From CBFDBF01 sp050293315 (GTDB lineage Bacteria; Pseudomonadota; Gammaproteobacteria; Chromatiales; Chromatiaceae): 64,000 nt of DNA. Under the pieces are notes generated by a model. It saw only the letters and a program-made list of their open reading frames with translations. It was not told the DNA's origin and did not search any database. The DNA lies in assembly GCA_050293315.1 (NCBI GenBank), contig JBNKMS010000021.1, positions 12,254 to 76,253 of the forward strand. The letters run 5' to 3'. Below, piece after piece: positions 1 to 8,558 of the stretch. Position numbers and translations under genes: made by a program. The stretch's first letter is position 1. Each line of letters begins with the position of its first letter.

Positions 1-1028
1 GAATTATATATCTCCCAGGTCAGCCCTTTAGTATCTTTTGAATAGTCTTTTACCTGATGTTTTGAACGCAATTCAGATACAGCGCCCGAGATACCATGTG
101 CAGCCACCAGCCTCAACCTAAGTTCACCATCGATAGTTAGAGGCAAATAAAGAGACGATATTGCTGAACGAGTAGATTTAGCTATGAACTGCATAAAGCG
201 GTCATAATCCCAACAATCATTCAAATACTTACCTTCGAGTTCTAATTCAATATCTCTTGATGCTACAGTTCTTATCCGATCAAGATGTAATATAGCCGAA
301 ATGATTTGTGAGAAAGACTCTAATATTGGTGTGTCAATATGGGTTAACTCTTTACTCTCAATGGGGCATGCGTAACGAAGCACCCCTATTGTGATGTCTT
401 CATCTTCCACTGATTTTATAGGTACTGCTAAGTATCTTTTGCTCCACCCTTCTTCCTGGTTATCAGCATGCTCTGAAATTCTGTGGCCCCACACAGGCTC
501 ACCGTATTCCAGTACTTTTTCTTTTACTTTCCCTTTTATCTGCATAAGATCTTCCAGGCGCGGCTGCATCCTCTCACTGTTTATCCTTAATGGACATCCA
601 GTTACTGCAACCCATCCGGTATACCCACGCTCTGACTTCGCCTTTGGTGACTTTTTAGCTGTTTCTGATGCCAATCTATCGTATAGTTGATAAAAATACG
701 CCATACGTTTGTTGTCATAATTGTCTTCCGGATCTTGAACATTCGCTATTCTTGCTTGACCTTCACCAGGATTCAGATCACTCTGAGTAGAGTATTGTAT
801 ATACAATCTATCTGAGAGCGGGTCTCTCATTAAAAAAGTTGCGTGCCCATCGTGATCTCTCTCTTTATTGAGCGCACTCTGCGCCGCATCAACCACTGCT
901 TCAATCTTATAATCATCATCAGTCAATTTCTCTTCTAGATTTTTTGCGAAAATGTCATACCACTGACGTTGAACATCTTCAATATTATCAACAAGCAACC
1001 TTGCCAATTCACTCATTGTGTTTGTCAT
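1..1028 (-). CDS. GAF-domain-containing protein, C-terminus cut by window edge
   Basis: The reading frame opens with ATG at 1028, preceded by an AGGTGAT ribosome binding site, and stays open to base 1, giving about 342 residues without a stop. The N-terminal half (MTNTMSELARLLVDNIEDV) is predicted helical. The middle contains a segment typical of GAF sensor domains (YLAVPIKSVEDEDITIGVLRY, then an IDTPILESFSQIISAILHLDRI helix that often closes a GAF domain). A second alpha/beta segment follows (SSLYLPLTIDGELRLRLVAAHG) and may start another GAF domain. No catalytic domain is seen before the cut. It is probably an intracellular ligand- or stress-sensing protein. Its orientation matches the DUF2235 gene next to it, but the 254-base gap argues against tight co-translation. 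The missing end could carry an output domain. Confidence 0.7.
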   Translation of the reverse strand, partial: MTNTMSELARLLVDNIEDVQRQWYDIFAKNLEEKLTDDDYKIEAVVDAAQSALNKERDHDGHATFLMRDPLSDRLYIQYSTQSDLNPGEGQARIANVQDPEDNYDNKRMAYFYQLYDRLASETAKKSPKAKSERGYTGWVAVTGCPLRINSERMQPRLEDLMQIKGKVKEKVLEYGEPVWGHRISEHADNQEEGWSKRYLAVPIKSVEDEDITIGVLRYACPIESKELTHIDTPILESFSQIISAILHLDRIRTVASRDIELELEGKYLNDCWDYDRFMQFIAKSTRSAISSLYLPLTIDGELRLRLVAAHGISGAVSELRSKHQVKDYSKDTKGLTWEIYN

Positions 1029-1282
1029 ATATCACCTATTAACTGTGGTACTTAAAAATAATATAATGCCTCAAACAGGCAGTGGTTAGTCAAGGTTTCA
1101 CATTTTATCCGCCCTTTATTTTGGTTGTGGATGTCTCATCCAGCAAGGCGATCCCGAAAACGTCCACCGACTTTCTGTTCCGCGTTGTAGGTTATCACCA
1201 GATAGTCTTCAAAATTTAAAAATTAAAGGAGTCAGAACCCTTTAATCGACATCATAAGCCATTGCTCAATAGACCCGGTTTT

Positions 1283-3484
1283 TCATTGCATTTGCTCTTT
1301 ACTAATAGTTACCGCTACAGTCCCTCTGTTTCTGCCTATCTCCCATCGATACGGCAGGTCCCAATCAAGTATAAGGCCAAAGACGGCGTCGTTAACGTAT
1401 AGAAACAGCTCGCCATTTGAGCGCGCCGTGTAGGTAAACGATCCAGCACCCAGAGGGAAGGTTTCAAAACCTGCATCATCGACCTTGCCATGCAGTTTGA
1501 ACCAGGGTTGACCAAGGTGGCGTCTAAACGGCACAAAGCCAAGGAGTCTATTCGGTGTAATACCATTCGGGTTTGCCTCGTACTTATCGCCATCATGCAG
1601 GGTGACGTCAGGCACGATGAAACTATAGGTCTCACCTTTTTCCAACTTGATACCCGTAGCTGAACAGGCATTCATCACATCCAGATCCACCGTTACCGGT
1701 GATGACACTGTTTGCAATGTATCAGAACCATCACACAAGGTGCCAGACGTATACCGCAAATGGAACGCGACACCATTTATTACGGCAATTACCAGATACA
1801 ACATCAGCACAAACGCCACAGAGGCGCCGAACCAGACGGTGAATGCCTTGAAATGAGTCTGCCCCAATCTTCTCAACCAGCTGGTTGGCGTCGGCTCCCA
1901 GGCAGGGGGTTTACTGCCATGTAGCAGGGTAGACCAGGCACAGGTGGCTGCTGCGCGCGTTGCAGCTACTGCATAGTGTCGCAACAGGAATAACACGCCA
2001 AAGATAATCACGAACCCCCATAACCATATGGGATTCTGTCGTAACGCATCAATCCAGGCCACAACAAAGTCGGGTAAAGTATTGATAATCAGCTGTAACA
2101 CAGGGTCAATCATACAAGCAGTGCCGATGCAGATGCCGCCCTTGTCCCAGTCGAGGAAAAAACGCGATGCAACCAGCACAAGCGTGGTTAAAACCAGCGC
2201 AATGTAAATTCTCCGGCGCCAAAAGATAATGTCCCGCGCATAGTTTAGTGACGCGTCACGTTCACTTGCCTGCTCTGGGGTTTCATATTGACGTTTTTTG
2301 CCGTCGGTCGAAATAACTTCATAGTTTGCCGGTATACCTGTAGGTGCATACGGCAGGCTGTGGCCTCTAATACGCTCGAGCACACTACGGTGAAGCTTCG
2401 GTAGTTTAATCGTCACACCAGCCTGCTTATCGTTACACAGATCCTCAATGTTGCGAGGCTTGTAGCGGTAATACATCGCTAGCCCCGAACGTGAATCATG
2501 CTGCGGTCCGTTCCAGTCTGACTGGTTGGTGTAAAGATCACGCAGCGATTTGACAAACATTAAGTCTTTACTCGTCTTATTCGCCTCGACTCGACTAATC
2601 ATCCAGTCCAGCGTTACCAGTGACAGGCTCTTGCGCGGATAACCACCGCCGACATCAGAATGCACACCAGCAAACCAGACCTGCTCAATGCGATTGTTCT
2701 CTTCATTCGCTTCATTCCACAGAAGAGGATGAAATGTCTGTCGTTCATCATCCACCGAGACAGCATGACAGGCTTTTAGTACTTTGGGAGAAAGATCTTG
2801 ATTATAAAAACGAAGGGGGTAAATCAGTATATCCCAGAGTATTGCAATCTCGTCAATCGGAAACCCATAGGCATCCACCGTATCCCAAACACCCACGAAC
2901 GTAATATTCGGCTCCACGTTTGAGTACTTGACTGGTTTCTTACAGAACAGGACACACCAGAGTCGACTCACTATACCGCGCATCATAAATTTGCATTTAC
3001 TGCTGTTACTATCGCGGTCGTTTCTGCGAAAGTGGCGGTAATTTTCACGCGCCTGGTCATCCAGATCCTTTTCGTCCCTGTAATGTGTGTAGAGGCCGAC
3101 ATCAGCGACAAACTCGGCCAACACGCGTACCGTAAAGGCACCACGACTGAAACCGAACATGTAGATCCTGTCGTCCTCTTCGGATTGTGGTGCTGATGCT
3201 GACGTCTGCCCTTCCATTGCTTTGTTCTGATTCGCGGCGGCATCGATGAAGTTGCGACAGAGGTATTTATACATCTCAATCACATTGCGCTTCAGCCCGT
3301 ACCCGAAGGCAGCACCCAGTGCCTTGAGAACCGCATTCTTCTGCGTACCGACGCCATCGTCATACATGGCAATCTGGCTTTCATCGTGCAAATCAAGCGC
3401 CTGATACAGACGCCAAACATTTGTTTTGTTCTTTTTTGCTGCACTGTTACCTGTACCATCCGAGAGTAAAACAATATTTTTCAT
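1283..3484 (-). CDS. DUF2235 alpha/beta-hydrolase with membrane helices and lectin-like C-terminal domain
   Basis: 733 residues; SD GGGAG lies about 10 bases before the ATG. Residues 1-400 are a DUF2235 domain (T6SS Tle1-like lipase family): an opening IVLLSDGTGNS, nucleophile elbow GFSRG (Ser113), VGVWDTV with candidate Asp201, and VHSDVGGGY with candidate His275. Three or so hydrophobic segments follow (about 430-450, 490-515 and 555-585). A soluble tail of about 145 residues contains FPLGAGSFTYTARSNGEL and LFLYVNDAVFG, a pattern I associate with PA-IL-like or galactose-binding beta-sandwich domains. The first part is firm family knowledge; the tail assignment is inference. No VgrG or PAAR gene is visible, so a T6SS role is not shown. 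The neighbours on the same strand are a Pro/Glu-rich protein and several membrane proteins that could be partners or immunity factors. Confidence 0.85.
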   Translation of the reverse strand: MKNIVLLSDGTGNSAAKKNKTNVWRLYQALDLHDESQIAMYDDGVGTQKNAVLKALGAAFGYGLKRNVIEMYKYLCRNFIDAAANQNKAMEGQTSASAPQSEEDDRIYMFGFSRGAFTVRVLAEFVADVGLYTHYRDEKDLDDQARENYRHFRRNDRDSNSSKCKFMMRGIVSRLWCVLFCKKPVKYSNVEPNITFVGVWDTVDAYGFPIDEIAILWDILIYPLRFYNQDLSPKVLKACHAVSVDDERQTFHPLLWNEANEENNRIEQVWFAGVHSDVGGGYPRKSLSLVTLDWMISRVEANKTSKDLMFVKSLRDLYTNQSDWNGPQHDSRSGLAMYYRYKPRNIEDLCNDKQAGVTIKLPKLHRSVLERIRGHSLPYAPTGIPANYEVISTDGKKRQYETPEQASERDASLNYARDIIFWRRRIYIALVLTTLVLVASRFFLDWDKGGICIGTACMIDPVLQLIINTLPDFVVAWIDALRQNPIWLWGFVIIFGVLFLLRHYAVAATRAAATCAWSTLLHGSKPPAWEPTPTSWLRRLGQTHFKAFTVWFGASVAFVLMLYLVIAVINGVAFHLRYTSGTLCDGSDTLQTVSSPVTVDLDVMNACSATGIKLEKGETYSFIVPDVTLHDGDKYEANPNGITPNRLLGFVPFRRHLGQPWFKLHGKVDDAGFETFPLGAGSFTYTARSNGELFLYVNDAVFGLILDWDLPYRWEIGRNRGTVAVTISKEQMQ

Positions 3485-3649
3485 AATAGTATCTCCCTTA
3501 CTTGTACTCTGCTGTTACAGTTATTATCAATACAGATCAATGCATCCAGTATCTCCTTCAGGCCATATCAAAAAACAATAAATCTATAATTGGATCAGTG
3601 AGCAATGGTTTCTGACATTTAGAGGGCATTGTTCTCTGACCCGCTTTTC

Positions 3650-3901
3650 TTATTCTTGAATTGGCAGCATACCCTCCCCTTCGCTTGGCTGGCTTGGAGG
3701 TACACTCTCTGGTGACTCGGGTTCCGGCTCAGGCTCAGGTTCAGGTTCGGATTCAGGTGGAAATGGCGTAATTTCTGGCGGCTCTGGCGGTGGTTCCGGT
3801 GGCTCTGGCATTGGTGGCATATCCTCCCCTTCACTTGGCGGGCTTGGGGGTACACTTTCTGCAATCACCTTCTCATAGGACTGTGTATTTCCATACTGCA
3901 T
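3650..3901 (-). CDS. Small Pro/Glu-rich low-complexity protein
   Basis: 83 residues, preceded by an ideal SD (AAGGAGG, 7 bases before ATG), which argues strongly that this frame is translated and not the overlapping frame at 3619-3864. The sequence has a short N-terminal segment (MQYGNTQSYEKVIAE), then a duplicated SVPPSxPSEGExM module at roughly residues 16-29 and 66-78, separated by a run of Pro-Glu dipeptides. No membrane segment or signal peptide is present, and there is no cysteine. Strongly acidic, extended Pro-Glu rods usually act as spacers or linkers, but no function can be assigned. It lies between the DUF2235 hydrolase and a six-helix membrane protein, so it may be co-expressed with them. 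Confidence 0.65.
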   Translation of the reverse strand: MQYGNTQSYEKVIAESVPPSPPSEGEDMPPMPEPPEPPPEPPEITPFPPESEPEPEPEPEPESPESVPPSQPSEGEGMLPIQE

Positions 3902-4024
3902 TTGAATACCTCCTTATATGTTTATTAACAATTATCAAGCAATAGAAACCTCTACTACCAAAAGTACAATTGATCCCACTTTTCCACAATCGTATATATC
4001 CTGACTTTGTCAGAACACAACATA

Positions 4025-4696
4025 CTATCTGTCCCTATCCTCCTCCTGCACCTCTTGCTTACTATCTCTATAGGTCCCAGCTACCAGCCAGCCGGCACCA
4101 AACAGTGTCAGCTCCCAGAACTCCACGTAAAAAAGCGTGTCTTTCCATTCAAATAGCTTCCAAAGAAGTGCTATTAAGGCAGCACCCACCACCATAAGTG
4201 CAATAATCCCGCGGTAGATCCATGCACGCGTGGGCGCGCCCTTCTCCATTGCATGCACTGAGAAAAACCAGATCAATACAATAAGGCACATAAACAGGAG
4301 GATTGCAGTAGCATTATGAATAGAGTTAGATGTCATCCCGATAGAGTCGGCGATCGCCCTGACCCAGCTATATGGGACATCTTGACTAGTGAATCCTTTG
4401 GTTGGAAACGTGGCGACACAGATGGCATAGACACAGGCCAACTTGCTTGTAATGTACTCTATATCTATCCCTTCGCCACCGCCGTTGTATGCGGATAGAA
4501 AGAAGCCAACCACGACCAGGGAGCCGACAAAGATATCGTGCGAATCGGTCCAATAGGAGATACTGATAGAAGTCAGTTCACTCCCAACGCCTGAGAGCAT
4601 ATAGACAACGGGCGACAGCAGAATTGCAATAAGGCCTATTATCACCCGCATGACCTTGTAATTGATCTGGCGTTTCAAAGCCGTTTCTGCTGGCAT
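4025..4696 (-). CDS. Multi-pass membrane protein of unknown function (DUF998/Frag1-like look)
   Basis: About 223 residues from the ATG at 4696, chosen because a GGGGGG ribosome binding site sits six bases upstream; the open frame extends to a TTG at 4711. Six hydrophobic segments can be picked out, beginning with VIIGLIAILLSPVVYML and ending with LTLFGAGWLVAGTY. The stretch SISYWTDSHDIFVGSLVVVG resembles the conserved region of DUF998/Frag1-like membrane proteins (S-I-S-Y-Y-x-x-x-x-D-x-F-V-G), but I would not name a family firmly. The C-terminus is highly charged (QEVQEEDRDR). It has the same orientation as its neighbours, with 123 bases to the Pro/Glu-rich gene. Confidence 0.6.
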   Translation of the reverse strand: MPAETALKRQINYKVMRVIIGLIAILLSPVVYMLSGVGSELTSISISYWTDSHDIFVGSLVVVGFFLSAYNGGGEGIDIEYITSKLACVYAICVATFPTKGFTSQDVPYSWVRAIADSIGMTSNSIHNATAILLFMCLIVLIWFFSVHAMEKGAPTRAWIYRGIIALMVVGAALIALLWKLFEWKDTLFYVEFWELTLFGAGWLVAGTYRDSKQEVQEEDRDR

Positions 4697-4747
4697 TTCA
4701 GACCCCCCCAATTGCTAACGCCTATATTCTCATTCCCAGCCTTGCTC

Positions 4748-5221
4748 TCAGTAACTGCTGAAATTGATCGATTTGTTTGCAAGCGCCTTTACTCTGGCCG
4801 CAGTGCTTTTATACATCTCTTTATCGCATTCAATTTTAGAAAGCGACCTCTCCAGCAATCCCATTGTGTACCCATGAAGAAAACTCACATATGCGACTTG
4901 AGTTTGGCTAAGCCCGCTTTTTCTAGCACTGTCTGTTAGAGCATATAGGTTTGATTTCCAATCTAACTTGCATCTCTCTGCAATACTGGATATCTCCCCT
5001 ACATCTATTATCAAATTGGTATCGGCTTTGGTTATCGGTATCTTTGCGCGCTCTGCTTCAGATTTTGGTTGAACAATAGCCCCGTCACTGCTACGAGCAT
5101 TACCCCAAAAGTGTTCCATAGAGGTGGCAACTATGCGCTGTCGGTTTTCAGAAGTAAGCACACCAGCGAATGTTGGCTGAATAAGCAACAGCAATATTAA
5201 GGAACAGATTGTCTTATGCAT
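4748..5221 (-). CDS. Secreted protein of unknown function
   Basis: 157 residues. A clear Sec signal peptide (MHKTICSLILLLLIQPTFAG, cleavage probably after TFA) leads into a mostly helical, soluble domain. Two cysteines of the mature chain (SIAERCKLDW and SKIECDKEM) could form a disulphide in the periplasm. The motif YVSFLHGYTMGLLERSL looks like an amphipathic helix. I do not recognise a family. The gene is 51 bases downstream of the 214-residue membrane protein and 52 bases upstream of the six-helix protein, consistent with one transcript. Confidence 0.6.
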   Translation of the reverse strand: MHKTICSLILLLLIQPTFAGVLTSENRQRIVATSMEHFWGNARSSDGAIVQPKSEAERAKIPITKADTNLIIDVGEISSIAERCKLDWKSNLYALTDSARKSGLSQTQVAYVSFLHGYTMGLLERSLSKIECDKEMYKSTAARVKALANKSINFSSY

Positions 5222-5272
5222 ACATATGCCTCTGTTACAGCTAATTTTAAGACAGGCGTCAATGCACGATCA

Positions 5273-5917
5273 TTACCTACTAACCCTATATATCGCCTCC
5301 TCATCATGATAATGCGCTAACTCTGCATTACTGAATGTTGTAGTATCGGATGCATAATAGCTGCCACTATTTGCTTTACCCCAGTCTATATCATCGCTGA
5401 CCCCACTTTTTTTATTATAAGCGATCTCACTAATCTGGACTTCCACCCCATCTGGTAATACCTTAACAACATTCATAACCCCATATTTGTATTCTGAATC
5501 TGCGCCCTCAAATATTTTGGTAAAATCCGCTGAGTATTTATCATTTACGGCTGGGCTTTGGATATATACCACCTCCTTTGCATGCTGTTCAGCGGTATTA
5601 TGCTCAGCCCAGAAAAACACCAGTGGTATAAGAATCGCCCAAATCTCCATTGGGATGAAAAATAGAGAATGTGAAGGGGATTTCTGCTTCTTGCCGGTCT
5701 CCTCATCAACGAGAATTGTCCTTTTCTTGTAATTAAGAAAATATCCCAAAAGAGCTACAGCAACAGATCCTATTAGAATTGATGCAATTTTTGGCCACTC
5801 ATGCGACGTGTAATATGCGTCTGCAATCAATGATTTCAATGCAAACTGCATCAGTATAAAAGACGCAATAAAAATAACGGGTACCAACCAGCCAAATCCT
5901 CTCCATACAATAAACAT
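5273..5917 (-). CDS. Membrane protein with soluble C-terminal domain, unknown function
   Basis: 214 residues; SD AGGAGT lies eight bases before ATG. Three hydrophobic segments are visible (VPVIFIASFILMQFAL; IASILIGSVAVALLGYFLNY; MEIWAILIPLVFFWAEHN), with a Lys-rich cytoplasmic loop carrying VDEETGKKQKSPSH between the second and third. The remaining 95 residues are soluble and rich in Tyr, Asp and Ser. It is the first gene of the five-gene minus-strand group (5917 to 1283). No family is recognised. Confidence 0.55.
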   Translation of the reverse strand: MFIVWRGFGWLVPVIFIASFILMQFALKSLIADAYYTSHEWPKIASILIGSVAVALLGYFLNYKKRTILVDEETGKKQKSPSHSLFFIPMEIWAILIPLVFFWAEHNTAEQHAKEVVYIQSPAVNDKYSADFTKIFEGADSEYKYGVMNVVKVLPDGVEVQISEIAYNKKSGVSDDIDWGKANSGSYYASDTTTFSNAELAHYHDEEAIYRVSR

Positions 5918-6329
5918 ATTATTGGACTCCTATTTTGATAATAAATAACTAATATATTCAGCGTTGGTTTAAATATCAGAATGACAACATTTTAAGTGAC
6001 CAAAAGCTCACATCTATTCCAGTATGACTAGCACGATAGCGACCAAGCGCCCATAGATTACTATTATTGAAATGTCTATATTTGCTGTATTTCAATTACT
6101 CAGATCACATCAAATTTTGCGCACTATCATTGGAATCTGCCGTGCCAGCAGCAATTAGCGCCTAGACCTTGGCTATGGATGGTTTCCTGTAGAGGGTAGA
6201 GCATCCTGCCACGATCTTATATTCCATGTCGATATAGTGGAAAATAACAGAGTATTGGTTTGTGAGCAATGGCATGCACCACTCACCCCCCCTGCAAGCG
6301 AGGGTGGAGAGGTGCCATTTGAGGACGCC
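5918..6329. other. Intergenic region, no gene seen
   Basis: 412 bases between the accessory cluster and the rhodanese gene. No frame with a convincing ribosome binding site and no strong terminator hairpin is visible. The part near 6280-6310 (ccccctgcaagcgagggtgg) resembles the GC-rich short repeat scattered elsewhere in the window. The promoter of the 5917 gene should lie in the AT-rich part near 5930-6130, but I cannot single it out. Confidence 0.4.
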
Positions 6330-6803
6330 CTAGTACTCCCAGCCCTCTGGCTTCAGCTGATCCGGCCGTATCGGGGCATTGAAGTATTCGTCAGAGGCGT
6401 CCAGCTCAACTGCGTTGCTCTGGTTGTCCTCAAGCGGCTGTTCATAGTCGTTCCAGCCGCGCAGGCCGGTCTTGAGGGAGGTGACATTCTTGTACCCCAT
6501 CTCCTGCATCGCCCTGGCGGCCAGGACACTGCGATAACCGGAGCGGCAGACGACAACGATCTCGCACTCTCGCGCCCGCACCAATTCAGGGACTGTCTCT
6601 TCATACTCCCACTCACAGGCGGTCTCAAGGACCCCGCGCGGGACCGCCATAGAGCCGGGGATATGCATGGAGTCGTATTCGTATGGTTCGCGTACATCAA
6701 GGACCAGGAGATCGGGGTTCTCCTGCATGCGCTCTTCCAGGTCCCACGGCATCAGCTCTGGAACGTACTCAAGGGCGCGCTTAATCATCTCCATATATTT
6801 CAT
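6330..6803 (-). CDS. Rhodanese-like sulfurtransferase domain protein
   Basis: 157 residues forming a single rhodanese domain. The N-terminal helix (MIKRALEYVPELMPWDLEERM) is followed by the family signatures LLVLDVREPYEYDSMHIPGS (residues 32-51) and the catalytic loop CRSGYRS, with nucleophile Cys86. Rhodaneses move sulfane sulfur from a donor to a thiophilic acceptor; a cytoplasmic location is expected because there is no signal peptide. The C-terminal 40 residues are acidic and beyond the domain. It is divergent from fabI, with 134 bases between the two starts, so the promoters share that gap. The physiological partner is not evident from context. Confidence 0.88.
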   Translation of the reverse strand: MKYMEMIKRALEYVPELMPWDLEERMQENPDLLVLDVREPYEYDSMHIPGSMAVPRGVLETACEWEYEETVPELVRARECEIVVVCRSGYRSVLAARAMQEMGYKNVTSLKTGLRGWNDYEQPLEDNQSNAVELDASDEYFNAPIRPDQLKPEGWEY

Positions 6804-6937
6804 GATCTATACCCTGGTTATGTTTGGGGTTAAATGGCCATGCCAGACGGTTTGCGGGTTCTTTTCCTGATCTGTCTTTTCCGGTACTGTACACCCTATT
6901 AATATATTCATACAAACCACTAAGGCAGGAATTTTCC

Positions 6938-7714
6938 ATGGGTTTTCTACAAGACAAAAAGATCCTAATAACCGGCGTTGCCAGTAACCGCTCTATCGCC
7001 TGGGGCATCGCTCAGGCCATGCATCGTGAGGGGGCACAGCTGGCCTTCTCCTACCAGGGTGAGAAGCTAAAGAAGCGGGTCGAGGGGTTTGCAGAGGAGT
7101 GTGGCTCCGACATCGTGCTGCCGCTGGATGTCTCCAGCGATGATGAGATCGCCGGCGCCTTCAAGGAGCTGGGAAACACCTGGGACGGTCTGGATGGGAT
7201 TGTTCACTCCATCGCCTTCGCCCCACGGGAGGAGCTGGAGGGCGGCTATATCGATGCAGTCACCCGTGAGGGGTTTGCAATGGCCCACGATATCAGTGCC
7301 TATAGCTTCGCCGCCCTGGCCAAGGCGGGACGCGAGATGATGCAGGGGCGCAACGGCTCACTGGTTGCGATGACCTACCTGGGTGCTGTACGCACAGTCC
7401 CCAACTACAACGTTATGGGGGTTGCCAAGGCCAGCCTGGAGGCCAATGTGCGCTATCTGGCTGACTCTATGGGTCCTGAGGGGACTAGAGTCAATGCGGT
7501 ATCGGCAGGGCCGATTCGCACCCTGGCCGCGGCCGGTATCAGTAACTTCCGCGGGATGTTGGAGGAGGCCGAGGCCAAGACCCCGCTACGGCGCAATGTC
7601 ACCATCGATGAGGTAGGCAACGCGGCGGCGTTTCTCTGCTCTGATCTCGCCTCCGGTATCACCGGTGATGTGCTGTACGTGGATTCCGGTTACCACATCC
7701 TGGGGATGGCCTGA
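6938..7714 (+). CDS. fabI: Enoyl-[acyl-carrier-protein] reductase (NADH), FabI type
   Basis: 258 residues from the ATG at 6938, preceded by AAGGCAGGA; the open frame upstream is not conserved-looking, and E. coli FabI (262 aa) begins at the same place. It catalyses the last, NADH-dependent reduction of each fatty-acid elongation cycle. The nucleotide-binding start ITGVASNRSIAWGIA and the catalytic pair Tyr157 and Lys164 in YNVMGVAK match FabI, as does the substrate-loop region ISNFRGMLEEAEAKTPLRRN. The C-terminus GYHILGMA is typical. In related genomes fabI often follows ppiD; here it is convergent with ppiD across a repeat-filled gap. A stable hairpin follows the stop. Confidence 0.97.
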   Translation: MGFLQDKKILITGVASNRSIAWGIAQAMHREGAQLAFSYQGEKLKKRVEGFAEECGSDIVLPLDVSSDDEIAGAFKELGNTWDGLDGIVHSIAFAPREELEGGYIDAVTREGFAMAHDISAYSFAALAKAGREMMQGRNGSLVAMTYLGAVRTVPNYNVMGVAKASLEANVRYLADSMGPEGTRVNAVSAGPIRTLAAAGISNFRGMLEEAEAKTPLRRNVTIDEVGNAAAFLCSDLASGITGDVLYVDSGYHILGMA

Positions 7715-7721
7715 GTTTTCA

Positions 7722-7752
7722 TTCCCCTCACCCTTAGGGTGAGGGGAATATC
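7722..7752 (+). terminator. Probable terminator hairpin after fabI
   Basis: A perfect stem CCCCTCACCC / GGGTGAGGGG with a three-base loop lies 13 bases past the fabI stop. The following bases (aatatcaaattcc) are AT-rich but lack a clean T-run, so termination may be partial. The hairpin also belongs to the ccctcaccc repeat family found near 35.4, 57.3 and 58.0 kb. Confidence 0.45.
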
Positions 7753-7831
7753 AAATTCCCGCTCTGGGGCATGAGAACAAATTATAAATCTATGCTATTA
7801 CTGCTTAGGTAAGTAGTTTTGTAGTCTTTAG

Positions 7832-8133
7832 CCATCAGGGCGTTTTCGATTGCTATAGCAACCCCGGTAATTAGTTTCGCAGCCAGTCTAGACCAAAGCT
7901 TTTTTCTTGCCTTAGCGTCAGGCTGCAAGTCCCTTTCTTTTGCGCGCTCAAAAGAAAGGGACGAAAGAAAAGAGCGCCCGAGTGTTACCCCCTCCGGGTG
8001 CCCTGTGCTTCTCGTTTCTAGCGGGGCTGTCCATAAGGGGCATCCCTGCCCCTATGGACAGGAGCGACTTCCCTGTCGCTCCCCTTCGGGCCTAATCCGC
8101 TTGAAACTGCGATGCTCGGGGTAACACACGGGT
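7832..8133. repeat. Long dispersed repeat, copy 1 (family A)
   Basis: About 300 bases that reappear in the same orientation at 63693-64000 with only scattered differences; the second copy runs off the window. Shared landmarks in order are gctatagcaac, ggtaattagtttcgcagcc, a 14-bp stem GTCCCTTTCTTTTG / CAAAAGAAAGGGAC (7929-7962), a 15-bp class stem around ctgtccat...atggacag (8027-8061), the stem GGAGCGAC / GTCGCTCC (8061-8082) and cgatgctcggggtaacac. No transposase-like frame is present. It behaves as a non-coding structured repeat of unknown nature. Confidence 0.85.
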
Positions 8134-8553
8134 CTTTGGTGTGGCACCCCACCTCCTCCGACGTAGCCGAGTACCGCAACCGCAACAGGATTAGGCCCGT
8201 AGGGGCGCCGCATGGACGCGGCGCCTCCAGCGAGGGATATGGATATCCCTTCGCTGGAGCCCCTGGGGCGGTGAGGAACGCAGGGAACCACGTAGTGGCA
8301 AGTCGTGGAGTGTCTTTTTCTTTCGCCTATTTCTTTTGGACAAGCAAAAGAAATAGGCTCGTAGCCCCTGCTGGGAGTTTGGAAAATGCTTTGAAGGATA
8401 AGGGCTACGAAAATTATTACCGATCTAGCGTAAGAGCCTTTGGGTCCTGCGGCCAAACAGCGTAGGCATATAGGCTACGAAACTAATTACCGACATTACT
8501 CCCCCACCAGTGGGGGAGTAATGGGTAGGCCCCACTAGTGGGGAGGGGGTGAA
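8134..8553. repeat. Palindromic mosaic continuing repeat family A
   Basis: This part contains further inverted structures: ggattaggcccg (8189-8200) is the inverse of gggcctaatcc at 8088-8098; GCCTATTTCTTTTG / CAAAAGAAATAGGC forms a 14-bp stem at 8325-8358 resembling the left-end stem at 7929-7962; and ggctacgaaactaattaccg near 8474 is the inverse of the cggtaattagtttcgcagcc motif at 7865. The final part is the hairpin actcccccac/gtgggggagt. Frames here (for example 8112-8465) are products of the repeat, not genes. Confidence 0.7.
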
Positions 8554-8558
8554 GATTT

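Noticed and set aside
3619..3864. Overlapping minus-strand frame in the Pro/Glu-rich gene
   Set aside because: The neighbouring frame has the AAGGAGG site at the right distance and this one does not.
6237..6833. 198-codon plus-strand frame over the rhodanese gene
   Set aside because: It is antisense to a clear rhodanese domain with its catalytic Cys loop.
8112..8465. 117-codon frame in the repeat area after fabI
   Set aside because: The sequence is built from palindromic repeats that recur elsewhere; translation has no protein-like character.
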